The notes under the pieces were generated by a model that searched no databases, had not been told where the DNA came from, and saw nothing but the letters and a program-made list of their open reading frames with translations. Below, in pieces: positions 54,188 through 62,740 of a stretch of DNA of 64,000 nt; positions within the stretch are counted from its first letter, which is position 1, and every line of letters begins with the position of its first letter. A program made the position numbers and the translations under genes. The DNA comes from Cloacimonetes bacterium UBA6097 (GTDB lineage Bacteria; Cloacimonadota; Cloacimonadia; Cloacimonadales; Cloacimonadaceae): positions 10,650-74,649 of the forward strand of contig DIWV01000003.1 in NCBI GenBank assembly GCA_002435865.1, in the 5' to 3' direction.

Positions 54188-54765
54188 AAACTACCTTCTT
54201 TCGCTGTTAAAGGTTTGGCTTTGTTTTTATCAATATACAGATAATTTATTCCGCTTAACACGGTTACCAAAGCTACAATCCAAAACCAGACTTTACTGCC
54301 TAAAATTATATGTACCGGAGTGTAGCCAATCGCCCAAAAGCCCAGGCATAAGATTATACCCACCATTTGCAGAACTGTTTTTAACTTGCCCCATTTGTCT
54401 GCTGCCACAACAATCTGTCTGCGGATATAGATTTCACGCATAATAGTAACCGCAATTTCTCTGATTGAAATAACGGCAAAGATAAACCAATGCAGCTTAA
54501 AAGGAGCAGACCAGGTTAATGCAGCCAAAGCTGCCAGCACGATGATTTTATCTGCCAGTGGATCCCAGATCTTGCCAAAGTTAGTGATTATATTATGCCT
54601 GCGGGCAATCAAACCATCCAGCCAGTCTGTAATGGCAGCTACTACAAAGATTATCCAGGCCCAGTACAGAGCTGTTTGTGTATGGACAAACATTGCCAGA
54701 ATAAGGAATACTGGCGTAAGTAAAATCCTGAAGATTGTAAGGGCATTAGGCACAAATCTAATCAT
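54184..54765 (-). CDS. pgsA: CDP-diacylglycerol-glycerol-3-phosphate 3-phosphatidyltransferase
   Basis: 193 aa inner-membrane enzyme making phosphatidylglycerol phosphate. The CDP-alcohol phosphatidyltransferase motif DG-x2-AR-x8-G-x3-D-x3-D is complete in DWLDGLIARR (about residue 43) through GKIWDPLADK. About five hydrophobic helices follow the family layout. It overlaps the FtsX-like gene by 8 bases and DUF4837 by 4 bases, so this is a tightly coupled envelope operon. The assignment to phosphatidylglycerol phosphate synthesis (rather than another CDP-alcohol reaction) is by similarity of length and motif. Confidence 0.9.
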   Translation of the reverse strand: MIRFVPNALTIFRILLTPVFLILAMFVHTQTALYWAWIIFVVAAITDWLDGLIARRHNIITNFGKIWDPLADKIIVLAALAALTWSAPFKLHWFIFAVISIREIAVTIMREIYIRRQIVVAADKWGKLKTVLQMVGIILCLGFWAIGYTPVHIILGSKVWFWIVALVTVLSGINYLYIDKNKAKPLTAKEGSL

Positions 54766-55576
54766 TTTCTTCCTTGATGGACGGTAACTCGTGGCTGTAT
54801 TTTACCACAAAAGGATAAGCTGTAAAAGTAGCCGCCAGTACAACTGCAAGTTCAATCAGGAAAAAATAGGCATCAATGCTGTACAGGAGCATATCATTGT
54901 AGTAGAAAAACTGGTATGCAAAGAAACTGATTCCGATAGACGTTAACCATAGCACAAGTGAATTGCCCCAGAAATGGTCATGCAGTACTTTCCCTTCGGT
55001 TTGTTTGGTTTTAATAAGGTGTTTAATCCTTGCCAGATGATGCTCATAATGCAGTCTTTTAAGCAGGAATACAAGGTAAATCACAATTCCGATAAAACCT
55101 ATCAGTATCCAGCGTATTTGGTTAAGCTGGTCAATTCTTTTAAAAGATAAATCCCATATATCATTTTGGTATTCAATCATCATCCTGTCTATTTGCGGGT
55201 TTTTATCCAGCTTATCTTTGAGGATAAGTTTTTGCAGCCTGGCTTTTGAGCTGCCTTTCAGATAGATTATCATCATATCGGGCAGAGTTCTTTCCTGGAG
55301 GATATCTTCCGCACCGCTCAAGCCATATTTCTTAATCATTTCATCAGCTGATTCGGCACTGGTTTTATAGACAATTTTCTCAATGAATTTATACTGCTTA
55401 AAGTCTTCCTGGATTTCGGTCATAAGTTTTTTATCCCAGGAATAAACCATTAACGGATAACTGGATAACTGCTGATACTGATACTGAATCTGGCTTTGCA
55501 TCAGATACTCTACAATTGTCCAGCCCAAAATCAACAGCACTGCTGTCAGAATTAATATTATAAATTGCTTCCTCAT
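54758..55576 (-). CDS. ftsX: FtsX-like cell-division membrane protein
   Basis: 272 aa. One N-terminal membrane helix (about 8-27), a periplasmic domain (about 30-160), and three further helices (about 165-187, 205-228, 235-258), the FtsX/permease topology. The periplasmic part shows the FtsX sequence of a Lys/Tyr-rich helix, then LQERTLPDMMIIYLKGSS (conserved LP turn). FtsX with FtsE regulates peptidoglycan hydrolases at division. No ftsE is adjacent, so the partner must be elsewhere. It overlaps pgsA by 8 bases. The match is moderate; another MacB/FtsX-type permease is possible. Confidence 0.72.
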   Translation of the reverse strand: MRKQFIILILTAVLLILGWTIVEYLMQSQIQYQYQQLSSYPLMVYSWDKKLMTEIQEDFKQYKFIEKIVYKTSAESADEMIKKYGLSGAEDILQERTLPDMMIIYLKGSSKARLQKLILKDKLDKNPQIDRMMIEYQNDIWDLSFKRIDQLNQIRWILIGFIGIVIYLVFLLKRLHYEHHLARIKHLIKTKQTEGKVLHDHFWGNSLVLWLTSIGISFFAYQFFYYNDMLLYSIDAYFFLIELAVVLAATFTAYPFVVKYSHELPSIKEEND

Positions 55577-55596
55577 AGACTTACCTCATAAACTTC

Positions 55597-56235
55597 TTAC
55601 CAGTGATTCGATTCCTGCTTACGTCTGATTTTGGCAATAAAGCACAATGGATTTTCCTCTGCTTCAAAGAGCCTGCCCACTTCCAGTTCCATCTTCGCAA
55701 GTTCTCTTGCCAGTTCTGCTTTCCGTTGCTGTGGATAGATTATCCAGGCTGAACCTTCGGGACTTAAGCACCAATCAACACATGCCAGAATATCAGACAT
55801 TGTGCAGGTAATTTCCTGTCTGCTTAATGCTCTTGTTTTATCAGGACTTATATTTCCCGCTCCTGCTTTTACCCAGGGTGGGTTACTGAATATCAATTCA
55901 TATCCCTGGAACTTCAGCAAGGTTTTATATTCTCTTAAATCACCTGAAATAAATGAACACTTCAATCTCAACCTGGCATTATTCAAATCAGCAAGATCAG
56001 ATAATTCTTTCTGAAGTTCAATTCCTGTCATCTGCCAGTTTGGTCTCTGCAAAGCCAGCATAAAGCTGATAATCCCATTTCCTGAACCAAGTTCCAGAGC
56101 ATTCAAGCTGCCCTGCCGGGTATTACCAATAATCGTGTTTTGTAAATAATCTGCAGCATCTGTAACGGGATGACCCTCAGCAAGCTGTTCTATCTCAATA
56201 TTGGTAAAAGGCAATTTAACTTTTATGCTGTTCAT
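55597..56235 (-). CDS. SAM-dependent methyltransferase (TrmN6-like)
   Basis: 212 aa. Rossmann-type methyltransferase: SAM-binding motif ALELGSGNGIISF (about residue 46-58), and the adenine-N6 catalytic motif IFSNPPWVKAGAG (about 119-131), with the NPPW form typical of TrmN6 (tRNA1Val adenine-37 N6-methyltransferase) and HemK relatives. The substrate is therefore probably a tRNA or protein adenine/glutamine; TrmN6 is the best guess. It lies 20 bases upstream of the ftsX-like gene and starts 2 bases after the nadA stop. Confidence 0.8.
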   Translation of the reverse strand: MNSIKVKLPFTNIEIEQLAEGHPVTDAADYLQNTIIGNTRQGSLNALELGSGNGIISFMLALQRPNWQMTGIELQKELSDLADLNNARLRLKCSFISGDLREYKTLLKFQGYELIFSNPPWVKAGAGNISPDKTRALSRQEITCTMSDILACVDWCLSPEGSAWIIYPQQRKAELARELAKMELEVGRLFEAEENPLCFIAKIRRKQESNHW

Positions 56236-56237
56236 TA

Positions 56238-57158
56238 TCAGGAGATAGCAAGCATCTTCTCCAGAGAGCGCAGGGCTTTTGCTGCTGTTTTAGGTTCCAC
56301 TTTTATCTCATGTTGTTCTTTCTGCAATGCTTCCAGAACATGATGCAGTTCTGTCTTTTTCATATTTCTGCAGAAGGCAGATTTATTAAGTGGGAGTATG
56401 CTTTTCTCAGGATATCTGGCATTGAGCAGATCCACTAATCCGGTCTCAGTGCCGATTATCAGTTTATCATGGTCTTCAGCATATTTCATCATTCCGCTGG
56501 TGGACATCACAAGGTCTGCCTTGGTTACGATTTCCCAGTCGCATTCAGGATGCGCAAGAAAGGTATGATCGGGATATTTGGAACGGGCATCAGCAACATT
56601 CTGCAGGGTAAAACCCCAAAAATGAACAGGACAATATCCCTGCCAGACAGTTACTTTACGGCTGGTTTGCGAAGCAGCCCAGGTTCCCAGGTTTTCATCA
56701 GGAACAAATAATATCTCTTTATCTTCCGGAACTGACTGCATTACTTTCACAGCATTGGAGGAAGTGCAGCAGATATCACTTTCTGCTTTTACTTCCACGC
56801 TGGAATTAACATAGCATATTACTACCGCTCCCGGATGTTCTTTTTTAAAAGCTTTGAGCTGATAATCAGTTATCATATCCGCCATGGGACATCCTGCATC
56901 TTCAACAGGTAGAAGTACTTTGGCTTTGGGATTTAATATAGCTGCTGTTTCTGCCATAAACTGGACTCCGCAAAACACTATCAATTGAGCTTCAGCTTCT
57001 TTTGCTTGTATGGAAAGCTGTAAAGAATCACCGGTAAAATCAGCTATATCCTGAATTGCCACTGCCTGGTAGTTATGAGCCAGGATTATGGCATTCTTTT
57101 CTTTTTTTAAAGCTAAAATCTGTTGTTGTATTTCGTTATATTCCAAAGCATTCCCCAT
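56238..57158 (-). CDS. nadA: Quinolinate synthase A
   Basis: Condenses iminoaspartate with dihydroxyacetone phosphate to make quinolinate for NAD synthesis, using a 4Fe-4S cluster. 306 aa from the ATG at 57158. A longer ORF (start 57218) would overlap dut by 47 bases and has no advantage. Conserved segments are ILAHNYQ, FTGDSLQLS, CGVQFMAETA, CPMADM, VKAESDICCTSSNAVKV, HPECDWEI and STSGMMKYA, with the three cluster Cys in the second, middle and last of these. No nadB or nadC is adjacent. It is flanked by dut and the methyltransferase in a housekeeping operon. Confidence 0.95.
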   Translation of the reverse strand: MGNALEYNEIQQQILALKKEKNAIILAHNYQAVAIQDIADFTGDSLQLSIQAKEAEAQLIVFCGVQFMAETAAILNPKAKVLLPVEDAGCPMADMITDYQLKAFKKEHPGAVVICYVNSSVEVKAESDICCTSSNAVKVMQSVPEDKEILFVPDENLGTWAASQTSRKVTVWQGYCPVHFWGFTLQNVADARSKYPDHTFLAHPECDWEIVTKADLVMSTSGMMKYAEDHDKLIIGTETGLVDLLNARYPEKSILPLNKSAFCRNMKKTELHHVLEALQKEQHEIKVEPKTAAKALRSLEKMLAIS

Positions 57159-57171
57159 TATTAGACAAATG

Positions 57172-57609
57172 TTAGTAGCCTGTGTGCCCGAAACCGCCGG
57201 CTTCACGGCCGGTTTCATCCAGAGTTTCCACTTCCAGAAGTTCTGTAACCGGAACTTCTGAAATAATCATCTGGGCAATCCGCATACCTTTTGAAATTGT
57301 AAAGCTTTCATTACCTGCATTAAACAGGATAACCTTAATCTCTCCGCGATAATCTGCATCAACCGTACCGGGACTGTTCAAAATCCCGATTCCATGCTTA
57401 ACAGCCAGACCGCTTCTGGGACGAACCTGCGCTTCATATCCAATCGGTAAAGCTATAGCAATTCCGGTTGGAACAGAATATCTGCCAAGAGGAGGAATAA
57501 TAATGTCCTCATTTATATCAGCTGCCAAATCATAACCGGCAGAGTGAGATGTCATAAGCTGTGGTGTCTGAGCAGTAGCAGACAACTTTTTGAAGCGGAT
57601 AGTGAGCAT
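57172..57609 (-). CDS. dut: dUTP diphosphatase
   Basis: 145 aa, the normal trimeric dUTPase length. Converts dUTP to dUMP, preventing uracil incorporation. The five motifs are all in place: SAGYDLAAD (1), RSGLAVKHGI (2), GTVDADYRGEI (3), KGMRIAQMII (4), and the C-terminal GGFGHTGY (5). It starts 3 bases after the polyprenyl synthase stop. The RIAQ and RGEIK segments hold the usual substrate-contact residues. Confidence 0.97.
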   Translation of the reverse strand: MLTIRFKKLSATAQTPQLMTSHSAGYDLAADINEDIIIPPLGRYSVPTGIAIALPIGYEAQVRPRSGLAVKHGIGILNSPGTVDADYRGEIKVILFNAGNESFTISKGMRIAQMIISEVPVTELLEVETLDETGREAGGFGHTGY

Positions 57610-57612
57610 AGT

Positions 57613-58503
57613 TTATTTGTTTCTTTCGATAATATAATCTGCCAGCATTTGCAGGAACAGAGCTTTGCCTTCAAAATATCTCAGAGCCTGCATGGCATCT
57701 TGTTTATAATCATCTGCCATCTGACGGCTTTTTTCCACGCCATATACAGATGGGAAGGTCATCTTACCTGTTTCAGCATCTTTGCCGATGCTTTTACCAA
57801 GTTCGTCCTGGCTGCCTTCGATATCAAGTAAATCGTCCACAATCTGAAACGCCATGCCGATATTGGTTCCGAATTCTTCCAGGGCTTTGAGGTCATTTTC
57901 TTTGGCACCTGCTGCCAAAGCTCCGAAGCGCAGTGACATATTGATTAGCCTTGCAGTCTTGTTTTTATGTATAAATTCCAGTGTTTTTTTATCTGGTTTT
58001 TTACCTTCGGACTTGATATCGATGTGCTGTCCTGCAATCAAACCGCTAACACCACATTCCTGTGCCATTTCGTTTATCAGGGTAGCTTTCATCTTTTCCG
58101 GAAGCGGTGCCCAGGTAATCAGCTCAAAAGCGCTGATAAGAAGTGCGTCTCCGGCTAAAAGGGCAACTTCCTCACCATACACTGTGTGGCAGGAAGGCTT
58201 GCCTCTGCGGTATTCATCGTTGTCTATATCGGGCAAATCATCATGGATTAAAGTGTAAGTATGAAGCATTTCAATAGCGGCAGCCACATAAGTTATTGGT
58301 TCAGGGTCTTCATTAAAGAGCTGCCAGGCAAGCATTGTCATATAAGGACGCATCCGTTTTCCGCCGGCAAACAGGCTGTAACGGACAGCTTTGTGCAAAT
58401 CTTTGGGATATTCATCTTTACGGGGAAGAAACCTGTCCAGAATGATGTTTACAAGTTCCTGCTTCTCTTTCATATCGCGTTTAAACAGGATGCGATTATC
58501 CAT
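57613..58503 (-). CDS. ispA: Polyprenyl (geranylgeranyl/farnesyl) diphosphate synthase
   Basis: 296 aa. Makes C15-C20 prenyl diphosphates from IPP and DMAPP/GPP. First aspartate-rich motif DDLPDID at about residue 84, second DDLLDIE at about residue 221. Substrate motif GGKRMRPYM near 47. I use the ATG at 58503 since GGAGG lies 7 bases before it; the ATG at 58509 would sit too close. It overlaps the end of xseB by 8 bases, a common arrangement. Chain length (FPP or GGPP) cannot be decided without a model; the residues before the first Asp motif are large (ML-HTYTL), which may favour the shorter product. Confidence 0.92.
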   Translation of the reverse strand: MDNRILFKRDMKEKQELVNIILDRFLPRKDEYPKDLHKAVRYSLFAGGKRMRPYMTMLAWQLFNEDPEPITYVAAAIEMLHTYTLIHDDLPDIDNDEYRRGKPSCHTVYGEEVALLAGDALLISAFELITWAPLPEKMKATLINEMAQECGVSGLIAGQHIDIKSEGKKPDKKTLEFIHKNKTARLINMSLRFGALAAGAKENDLKALEEFGTNIGMAFQIVDDLLDIEGSQDELGKSIGKDAETGKMTFPSVYGVEKSRQMADDYKQDAMQALRYFEGKALFLQMLADYIIERNK

Positions 58504-58735
58504 TCTCATCCTCCACGGGGATTTCCTTGCTCATCTTCTCGTTTAATATCTGAACCTTCATCTCAAATTCCGCCAGCTTTTCACGGCAGATTTTTAAATA
58601 ATGAACACCTTGCTCATACAGGACAAACATCTCATCCAGTTCCACAGAATCAGATTTAATCTTGTCTGCAATGCCTTCCAGCACTTTTAGGGCTTGCTCA
58701 AACTTCATGTCTTTGTCATCAGTATTTGCCGCCAT
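58496..58735 (-). CDS. xseB: Exodeoxyribonuclease VII small subunit
   Basis: 79 aa from the ATG at 58735. XseB partners XseA to degrade single-stranded DNA. It has the family helical pattern: FEQALKVLEGIADKIKSDSVELDEMFVLYEQG at residues about 12-43, shown here only by position, then a long charged helix to the end. XseA is not adjacent. It overlaps the next gene by 8 bases. A GTG four codons upstream is an alternative start but its site is too close. First gene of a leftward operon. Confidence 0.85.
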   Translation of the reverse strand: MAANTDDKDMKFEQALKVLEGIADKIKSDSVELDEMFVLYEQGVHYLKICREKLAEFEMKVQILNEKMSKEIPVEDENG

Positions 58736-59193
58736 ATTACACAACACTCCCAGTATAAATCAAATTTTAGTATAAAAGGAATACCCTTTTTTGTCAACCC
58801 TTTTTTTCTGTATCTTCTTTCTCTCATTAATGATTAGCCTTGCGTTATTCAGGATTTATCTGAATCCGCTTCCCTTTTCTTTCTTTAACGCCAGTCGATA
58901 ACCAGTCGATGTCCAGTCGATGTCCGGTCGAAGAAACATCGACTGGATATCAACCGGATAATGACAGGACAACGAGCTGCATAAAAGGGCAAATCAAACT
59001 TCGCAAAAGACTTATACTGACAGTTTATTACACAAAGCTTCCGGGAGTCCTTTTTGCCAACGAAAACTATCAATATTTATCTCAAACAAAGGGCAAAATG
59101 GACTTCGGGCAAATCTATACTTTTTAGGGTTGACAATTTAAGGCGTGTTTTTGACTTATTGATTTAACAGAAACCTAAACCAAGGGAGACGAA
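58736..59193. other. Divergent intergenic region containing element E6
   Basis: About 450 bases between xseB (leftward) and the exported protein gene (rightward). It holds element E6 (58891-58979). A TTGACA at 59130-59135 lies 58 bases before the GTG at 59194; no convincing -10 box follows. AAGGGAGAC before 59194 is a clear ribosome site. No gene is visible. Confidence 0.5.
58891..58979. repeat. Palindromic 11-bp-unit element E6
   Basis: Left units CCAGTCGATAA (58891-58901), CCAGTCGATGT twice (58902-58923) and CCGGTCGAAGA (58924-58934). Right units ACATCGACTGG (58936-58946), ATATCAACCGG, ATAATGACAGG and ACAACGAGCTG up to 58979. The centre folds as GTCG-CGAC. The first right unit is the exact reverse complement of the left CCAGTCGATGT; outer units drift. 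The period of 11 bp is kept throughout. Confidence 0.88.
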
Positions 59194-59847
59194 GTGAAAA
59201 AGATAACCATATTAATGCTAATCATTTTGGCAGCATGCCTTATGAATGCCGTAACCGTATTTGTCGATAGTGGTAAGGAATATAATGGTGATTTGTCAAA
59301 AAGCCAACCGGATATGATAGTCTTGAATGAAGAAGGTGTTATTATCCAGATTCCAACAAATCGGATAAGAGCAATCGTAGAAGACGGAGCCGATGTAACA
59401 AACAGAGTTCTTGCCAAAGCTATGATGGAATTTGGCAGAGACATACATTTCCTTTATGAAGAGGATTATTTCATCTCTGATACAGCTTTGGATATAAATC
59501 CCTGGATCAGGGTATATCCGGGAAAAATGTTAAAACCGGCGACAGAAGAAACTCAAATGCAGGCTGAATTTTTAATGCTGCCTAATGGTGAAACCATGCT
59601 GACACAGTATTTCTACACAACAAAAATAGCGGACACAGAAGAACTGAAGATCGATGATGTGGTGATTTGTTTTGAAGCTGCCGGTAATAATAATGCCTGC
59701 AGAGCTCCCAAAAATGAAGAAGAAGCACGTACATTACCCTGGCTTATGGCTAAAATATCTGATATATCAACTTTAGATAAAGGCTATGTGACACTCTCCA
59801 ACGGTATGAAAACAGAACTTGATAACATAAGGATTATTACAAAATAA
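59194..59847 (+). CDS. Exported protein of unknown function
   Basis: 217 aa. Start GTG with AGGGAGAC 7 bases before. Signal peptide (1-18, ending LMNA). Mature part is acidic and beta-rich: it begins with VTVFVDSGKEYNGDLSKS, a short recurring type in secreted FCB proteins where a string of strands is used to expose a small domain, and ends with ELDNIRIITK. No family recognised. It is flanked by element E6 and a terminator and is probably monocistronic. Confidence 0.75.
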   Translation: MKKITILMLIILAACLMNAVTVFVDSGKEYNGDLSKSQPDMIVLNEEGVIIQIPTNRIRAIVEDGADVTNRVLAKAMMEFGRDIHFLYEEDYFISDTALDINPWIRVYPGKMLKPATEETQMQAEFLMLPNGETMLTQYFYTTKIADTEELKIDDVVICFEAAGNNNACRAPKNEEEARTLPWLMAKISDISTLDKGYVTLSNGMKTELDNIRIITK

Positions 59848-59869
59848 AGCTGCAATAGTATTTTTTTTC

Positions 59870-59898
59870 AGCGTCCCTAAACGAGACGCTTCTTTTTA
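59870..59898 (+). terminator. Rho-independent terminator
   Basis: AGCGTC (59870-59875) pairs with GACGCT (59885-59890), 9-base loop, followed by TCTTTTT. It lies 22 bases after the stop of the exported protein gene and just before the end of the convergent small membrane protein gene. Confidence 0.75.
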
Positions 59899-60288
59899 TC
59901 TTTCCTGTGCAGGTTCAGTCTGATTTTCATGTTCATCAGGCTGTTTTTCTTTAGGTCTGATGAAATGAGCCAGGAAGAAGAGTATACTAACCAGGATAAG
60001 TGGTCCGCAGATAAACAGGAACCAGGTTAAATGCTGAAAATAGAGGAAAAAGGCGTTAAACAAAATGACTATGGCAAGTATGATATAACCACCCCAGAAA
60101 GGATGCTTCCAACTGAGCCACAACACAAGCAGGAAAACATAAGTGGGAATATTGTGGATGAGCAGAGCAAGTAATTTTTGCAGAATAGGCTCATTGCCCT
60201 CAAATACATCCCAGGAAAAGATTGTTAAAAAGAGAGCGAAAATCAAAAGCAGGATTCTTGGAATCCAGATAAACCGGTAGAATTTCAT
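59896..60288 (-). CDS. Small polytopic membrane protein of unknown function
   Basis: 130 aa from the ATG at 60288, where GGAGGT lies just upstream (an in-frame ATG at 60300 has no site). Four hydrophobic segments fill residues 8-110, then a charged tail. No family recognised; a small membrane protein of the DUF or transport-accessory type is likely. It is convergent with the exported protein gene and divergent from mazG. Confidence 0.65.
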   Translation of the reverse strand: MKFYRFIWIPRILLLIFALFLTIFSWDVFEGNEPILQKLLALLIHNIPTYVFLLVLWLSWKHPFWGGYIILAIVILFNAFFLYFQHLTWFLFICGPLILVSILFFLAHFIRPKEKQPDEHENQTEPAQER

Positions 60289-60404
60289 CTTTACCTCCAC
60301 AGGTTTAGTATAATTATATCGAATAATTGAATTACATTCAGTGTCAAGTAAAACAAATTATCGGCTTTTTTAGCAGTTTTTTTTATCGAATGAAAAGAAT
60401 ATAC

Positions 60405-60433
60405 TTGTCAAAAGTAGGCAGTTTTTGTATAAA
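60405..60433 (+). promoter_or_regulatory. Sigma70-type promoter upstream of mazG
   Basis: TTGTCA (60405-60410), exactly 17 bases, TATAAA (60428-60433). It ends 38 bases before the mazG start at 60472 and is the best promoter match by spacing and -10 quality in the window. The mazG-kinase-nnr run is probably read from it. Confidence 0.55.
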
Positions 60434-60471
60434 GACATGTTGCATTATGTTAATAAATGGCAGGTAAAATT

Positions 60472-61239
60472 ATGCAGTCTTTTGATAAACTTGTGGAGAT
60501 AGTCAATCGTTTAAGAGACCCTGTTTCAGGATGTCCGTGGGATTTAAAGCAAACTCCCCATACCCTGATTCCTAATTTCATTGAAGAGCTGTTTGAAGCA
60601 GTGGAAGCAATTGAAGAAGAGGATTATGACGCTCTGAATGAAGAACTGGGTGACCTGATGCTGCATATTGTCTTTCAGTGCCAGATAGCCAATGAGGAAA
60701 AGCGCTTTGATGTAGATAAAGTACTGCATAATATAAACAGCAAGCTTGTACGCAGGCATCCGCATGTGTTTGGAGACATTGATATAACTGATGCAGATGC
60801 AGTTAAAATGAACTGGGAGCGTCTGAAGAAAGCTGAGAAAACAGAAAGAGTATCTGTTCTGGAAGGAATTCCAAGAGCTTTACCGGGATTGATTTATGCA
60901 CAAAGGACACAGGAAAAGGCTGCTTCTGTAGGTTTTGACTGGCAGGACCATAAGCCTGTTATGGAAAAGCTGCATGAAGAAATAGATGAACTCAATGAAG
61001 CTCTGGAACTGGACGACCAGAATAAAATCAGGGAAGAAGTTGGTGATTTGCTTTTTACAATAGTTAATCTTGCACGAAAACTGCACATAGATTCTGAAAC
61101 TGTGGTCAAAGAAACCACTCGTAAGTTTACCAAAAGATTTCAGTATATTGAAGAACATTACCGCAATAAAAGTGAGGATATACATGCCGCGAGCCTTGAA
61201 GAACTCGACGCCATCTGGGAAAAGGCAAAAGACTTATAA
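60472..61239 (+). CDS. mazG: Nucleoside triphosphate pyrophosphohydrolase
   Basis: 255 aa. Hydrolyses (d)NTPs to monophosphates; linked to house-cleaning and stringent-response tuning. Two MazG domains: N-terminal (about 15-115) with CPWDLKQT, EELFEAVEAI and EELGDLMLH, the ExxE-12-ExxD metal pattern intact; C-terminal (about 150-250) with EEIDELNEAL and EEVGDLLFT, also intact. The ATG at 60472 follows AGGT and starts at the usual SFDKLVEIV; an upstream ATG at 60457 is less likely. It overlaps the next kinase gene by 56 bases. Confidence 0.93.
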   Translation: MQSFDKLVEIVNRLRDPVSGCPWDLKQTPHTLIPNFIEELFEAVEAIEEEDYDALNEELGDLMLHIVFQCQIANEEKRFDVDKVLHNINSKLVRRHPHVFGDIDITDADAVKMNWERLKKAEKTERVSVLEGIPRALPGLIYAQRTQEKAASVGFDWQDHKPVMEKLHEEIDELNEALELDDQNKIREEVGDLLFTIVNLARKLHIDSETVVKETTRKFTKRFQYIEEHYRNKSEDIHAASLEELDAIWEKAKDL

Positions 61240-62731
61240 TCTTTACCTGACTCTCAGGCTTTATCTGATTTTTGGCATAATTTTCCTGCTGCTGTTCTTC
61301 GGCATCTATACACAGGTGCTGATTCAAAATGCAAAACGAGATGCTCAGTTTGTACCGCGTTTGTTTGCACAATACATTGCCTATACGGATAGTTATCTCA
61401 AAACTGCAGAACAAAACACCAAGCTGCTAACTGAAGTATTGGTGGAGTATCTGAAATCTGCCGGAGAGTATAATTATCAGGAAAAAATGTGGAATTATCT
61501 GAATACAGAGTTTATAACCAGGCTGAATATCCCAATTATTATAACTGACAGCAATATTGTGCCCACAAACTGGTATCGCATGAATGTGCCGGATAGTATA
61601 CCTTATTATGATCTAAATCCTCAGGATAAAAAGAAAATCCTCAATAGGATGAATTCAATGATGTCTATTCCCATAACATATAAAAACGAAGTTCTGGGCT
61701 ATGCTCATTTCCAGCAGCCTGTTTCCTTCCAGCAGTTTATTAAAAACATAGATTATTCGATTGTGGTGACAGACAGAAATAAGATACCTTTATATTGGCG
61801 TAACATAGATATCCCGGAAAATCAAGCTTATTCTGAGCTGGATATTGAACAACAGAAGCAGTTGAATGAACGCACCAAAGATATGTTTGAAATACCTATC
61901 ACTAACGAATTGGACAGTCTTGGCTTTGCCTTTTTCACTACTTCCACTTCCCTTGCCAGGATCCCTTACCTGTTATACCTGGAATTCTTGCTGATGGGTA
62001 TTGTGTTAATCTTTGGATTATACGGATTGATGCTGTTAAAAAGGACAGAAAAAGATTCTTTATGGGTTGGCCTGGCTAAGGAAACTGCACATCAGTTCGG
62101 CACACCAATTACTTCACTAATGGGTTGGGTGGATTATCTTAAAGCACACCCGCAAGGTTTTGCCACTGATGAGGAATATAATCAGTTTATTGAATGGATG
62201 ACTGTTGATTTGGAAAAGCTTAAAACAATAGCTTCCCGGTTTGGCAAAGTAGGTTCGTCCATTAAACTAATAGCCAGTGATTTGGATAAGGTCTTGTTGG
62301 AAATTGTTGATTATTTTAAGGAAAGACTTCCTCATCAGAGCTCTAAAATTACCCTTAGCTATATTAGTAAACTGGGCAAAACAAAAGTTCCGATGGACAT
62401 TGACTTAATCAAGTGGACTATGGAAAACCTGATAAAGAACTGCATTGACGCTATAGGTAAAAAGGGCGGTAATATAATTATAACTGCTTCTGTTAAAAAT
62501 CCCTGGGTGTATATTCATGTCATTGATGAAGGAAAAGGTATTCAGCACTCTATGTGGAAAAAGATATTTGAACCGGGAACCAGTTCAAAAAACAGAGGCT
62601 GGGGATTAGGCCTGAGCCTTGCCAAGAGAATAATTGTTGAATACCATCAGGGTAAAATACGCGTTTTGGACAGCACTCCCGGTGAAGGAACTACGATTGA
62701 AATAATGCTGCACGCAAAACAAGAAAGCTAA
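61184..62731 (+). CDS. Membrane sensor histidine kinase
   Basis: 515 aa from the ATG at 61184 (GAGG 6 bases upstream); an earlier ATG at 61148 is possible. Membrane helix about 35-58, periplasmic domain (about 60-245) that seems to contain two related sensory halves (each with ...IPxTxxxxxLGxAxF-like strands), second helix about 258-280, H-box AKETAHQFGTPITSLMGW with His303, and an ATPase domain (NLIKNCIDAIG, DEGKGI, GWGLGLSLAKR). The AHQFGTP H-box matches a kinase family common in FCB bacteria. It is encoded with an unusual 56-base overlap with mazG; no response regulator is adjacent. Confidence 0.9.
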   Translation: MPRALKNSTPSGKRQKTYNLYLTLRLYLIFGIIFLLLFFGIYTQVLIQNAKRDAQFVPRLFAQYIAYTDSYLKTAEQNTKLLTEVLVEYLKSAGEYNYQEKMWNYLNTEFITRLNIPIIITDSNIVPTNWYRMNVPDSIPYYDLNPQDKKKILNRMNSMMSIPITYKNEVLGYAHFQQPVSFQQFIKNIDYSIVVTDRNKIPLYWRNIDIPENQAYSELDIEQQKQLNERTKDMFEIPITNELDSLGFAFFTTSTSLARIPYLLYLEFLLMGIVLIFGLYGLMLLKRTEKDSLWVGLAKETAHQFGTPITSLMGWVDYLKAHPQGFATDEEYNQFIEWMTVDLEKLKTIASRFGKVGSSIKLIASDLDKVLLEIVDYFKERLPHQSSKITLSYISKLGKTKVPMDIDLIKWTMENLIKNCIDAIGKKGGNIIITASVKNPWVYIHVIDEGKGIQHSMWKKIFEPGTSSKNRGWGLGLSLAKRIIVEYHQGKIRVLDSTPGEGTTIEIMLHAKQES

Positions 62732-62740
62732 GAGGTGAGC

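Noticed and set aside
58736..58747. GTG at 58747 as the xseB start
   Set aside because: Its ribosome site would be adjacent to the codon; the ATG at 58735 fits the family start better.
1..58979. The 11-bp repeats as a CRISPR array
   Set aside because: Units are far shorter than CRISPR repeats, have no unique spacers, are mirrored, and no cas genes are present.
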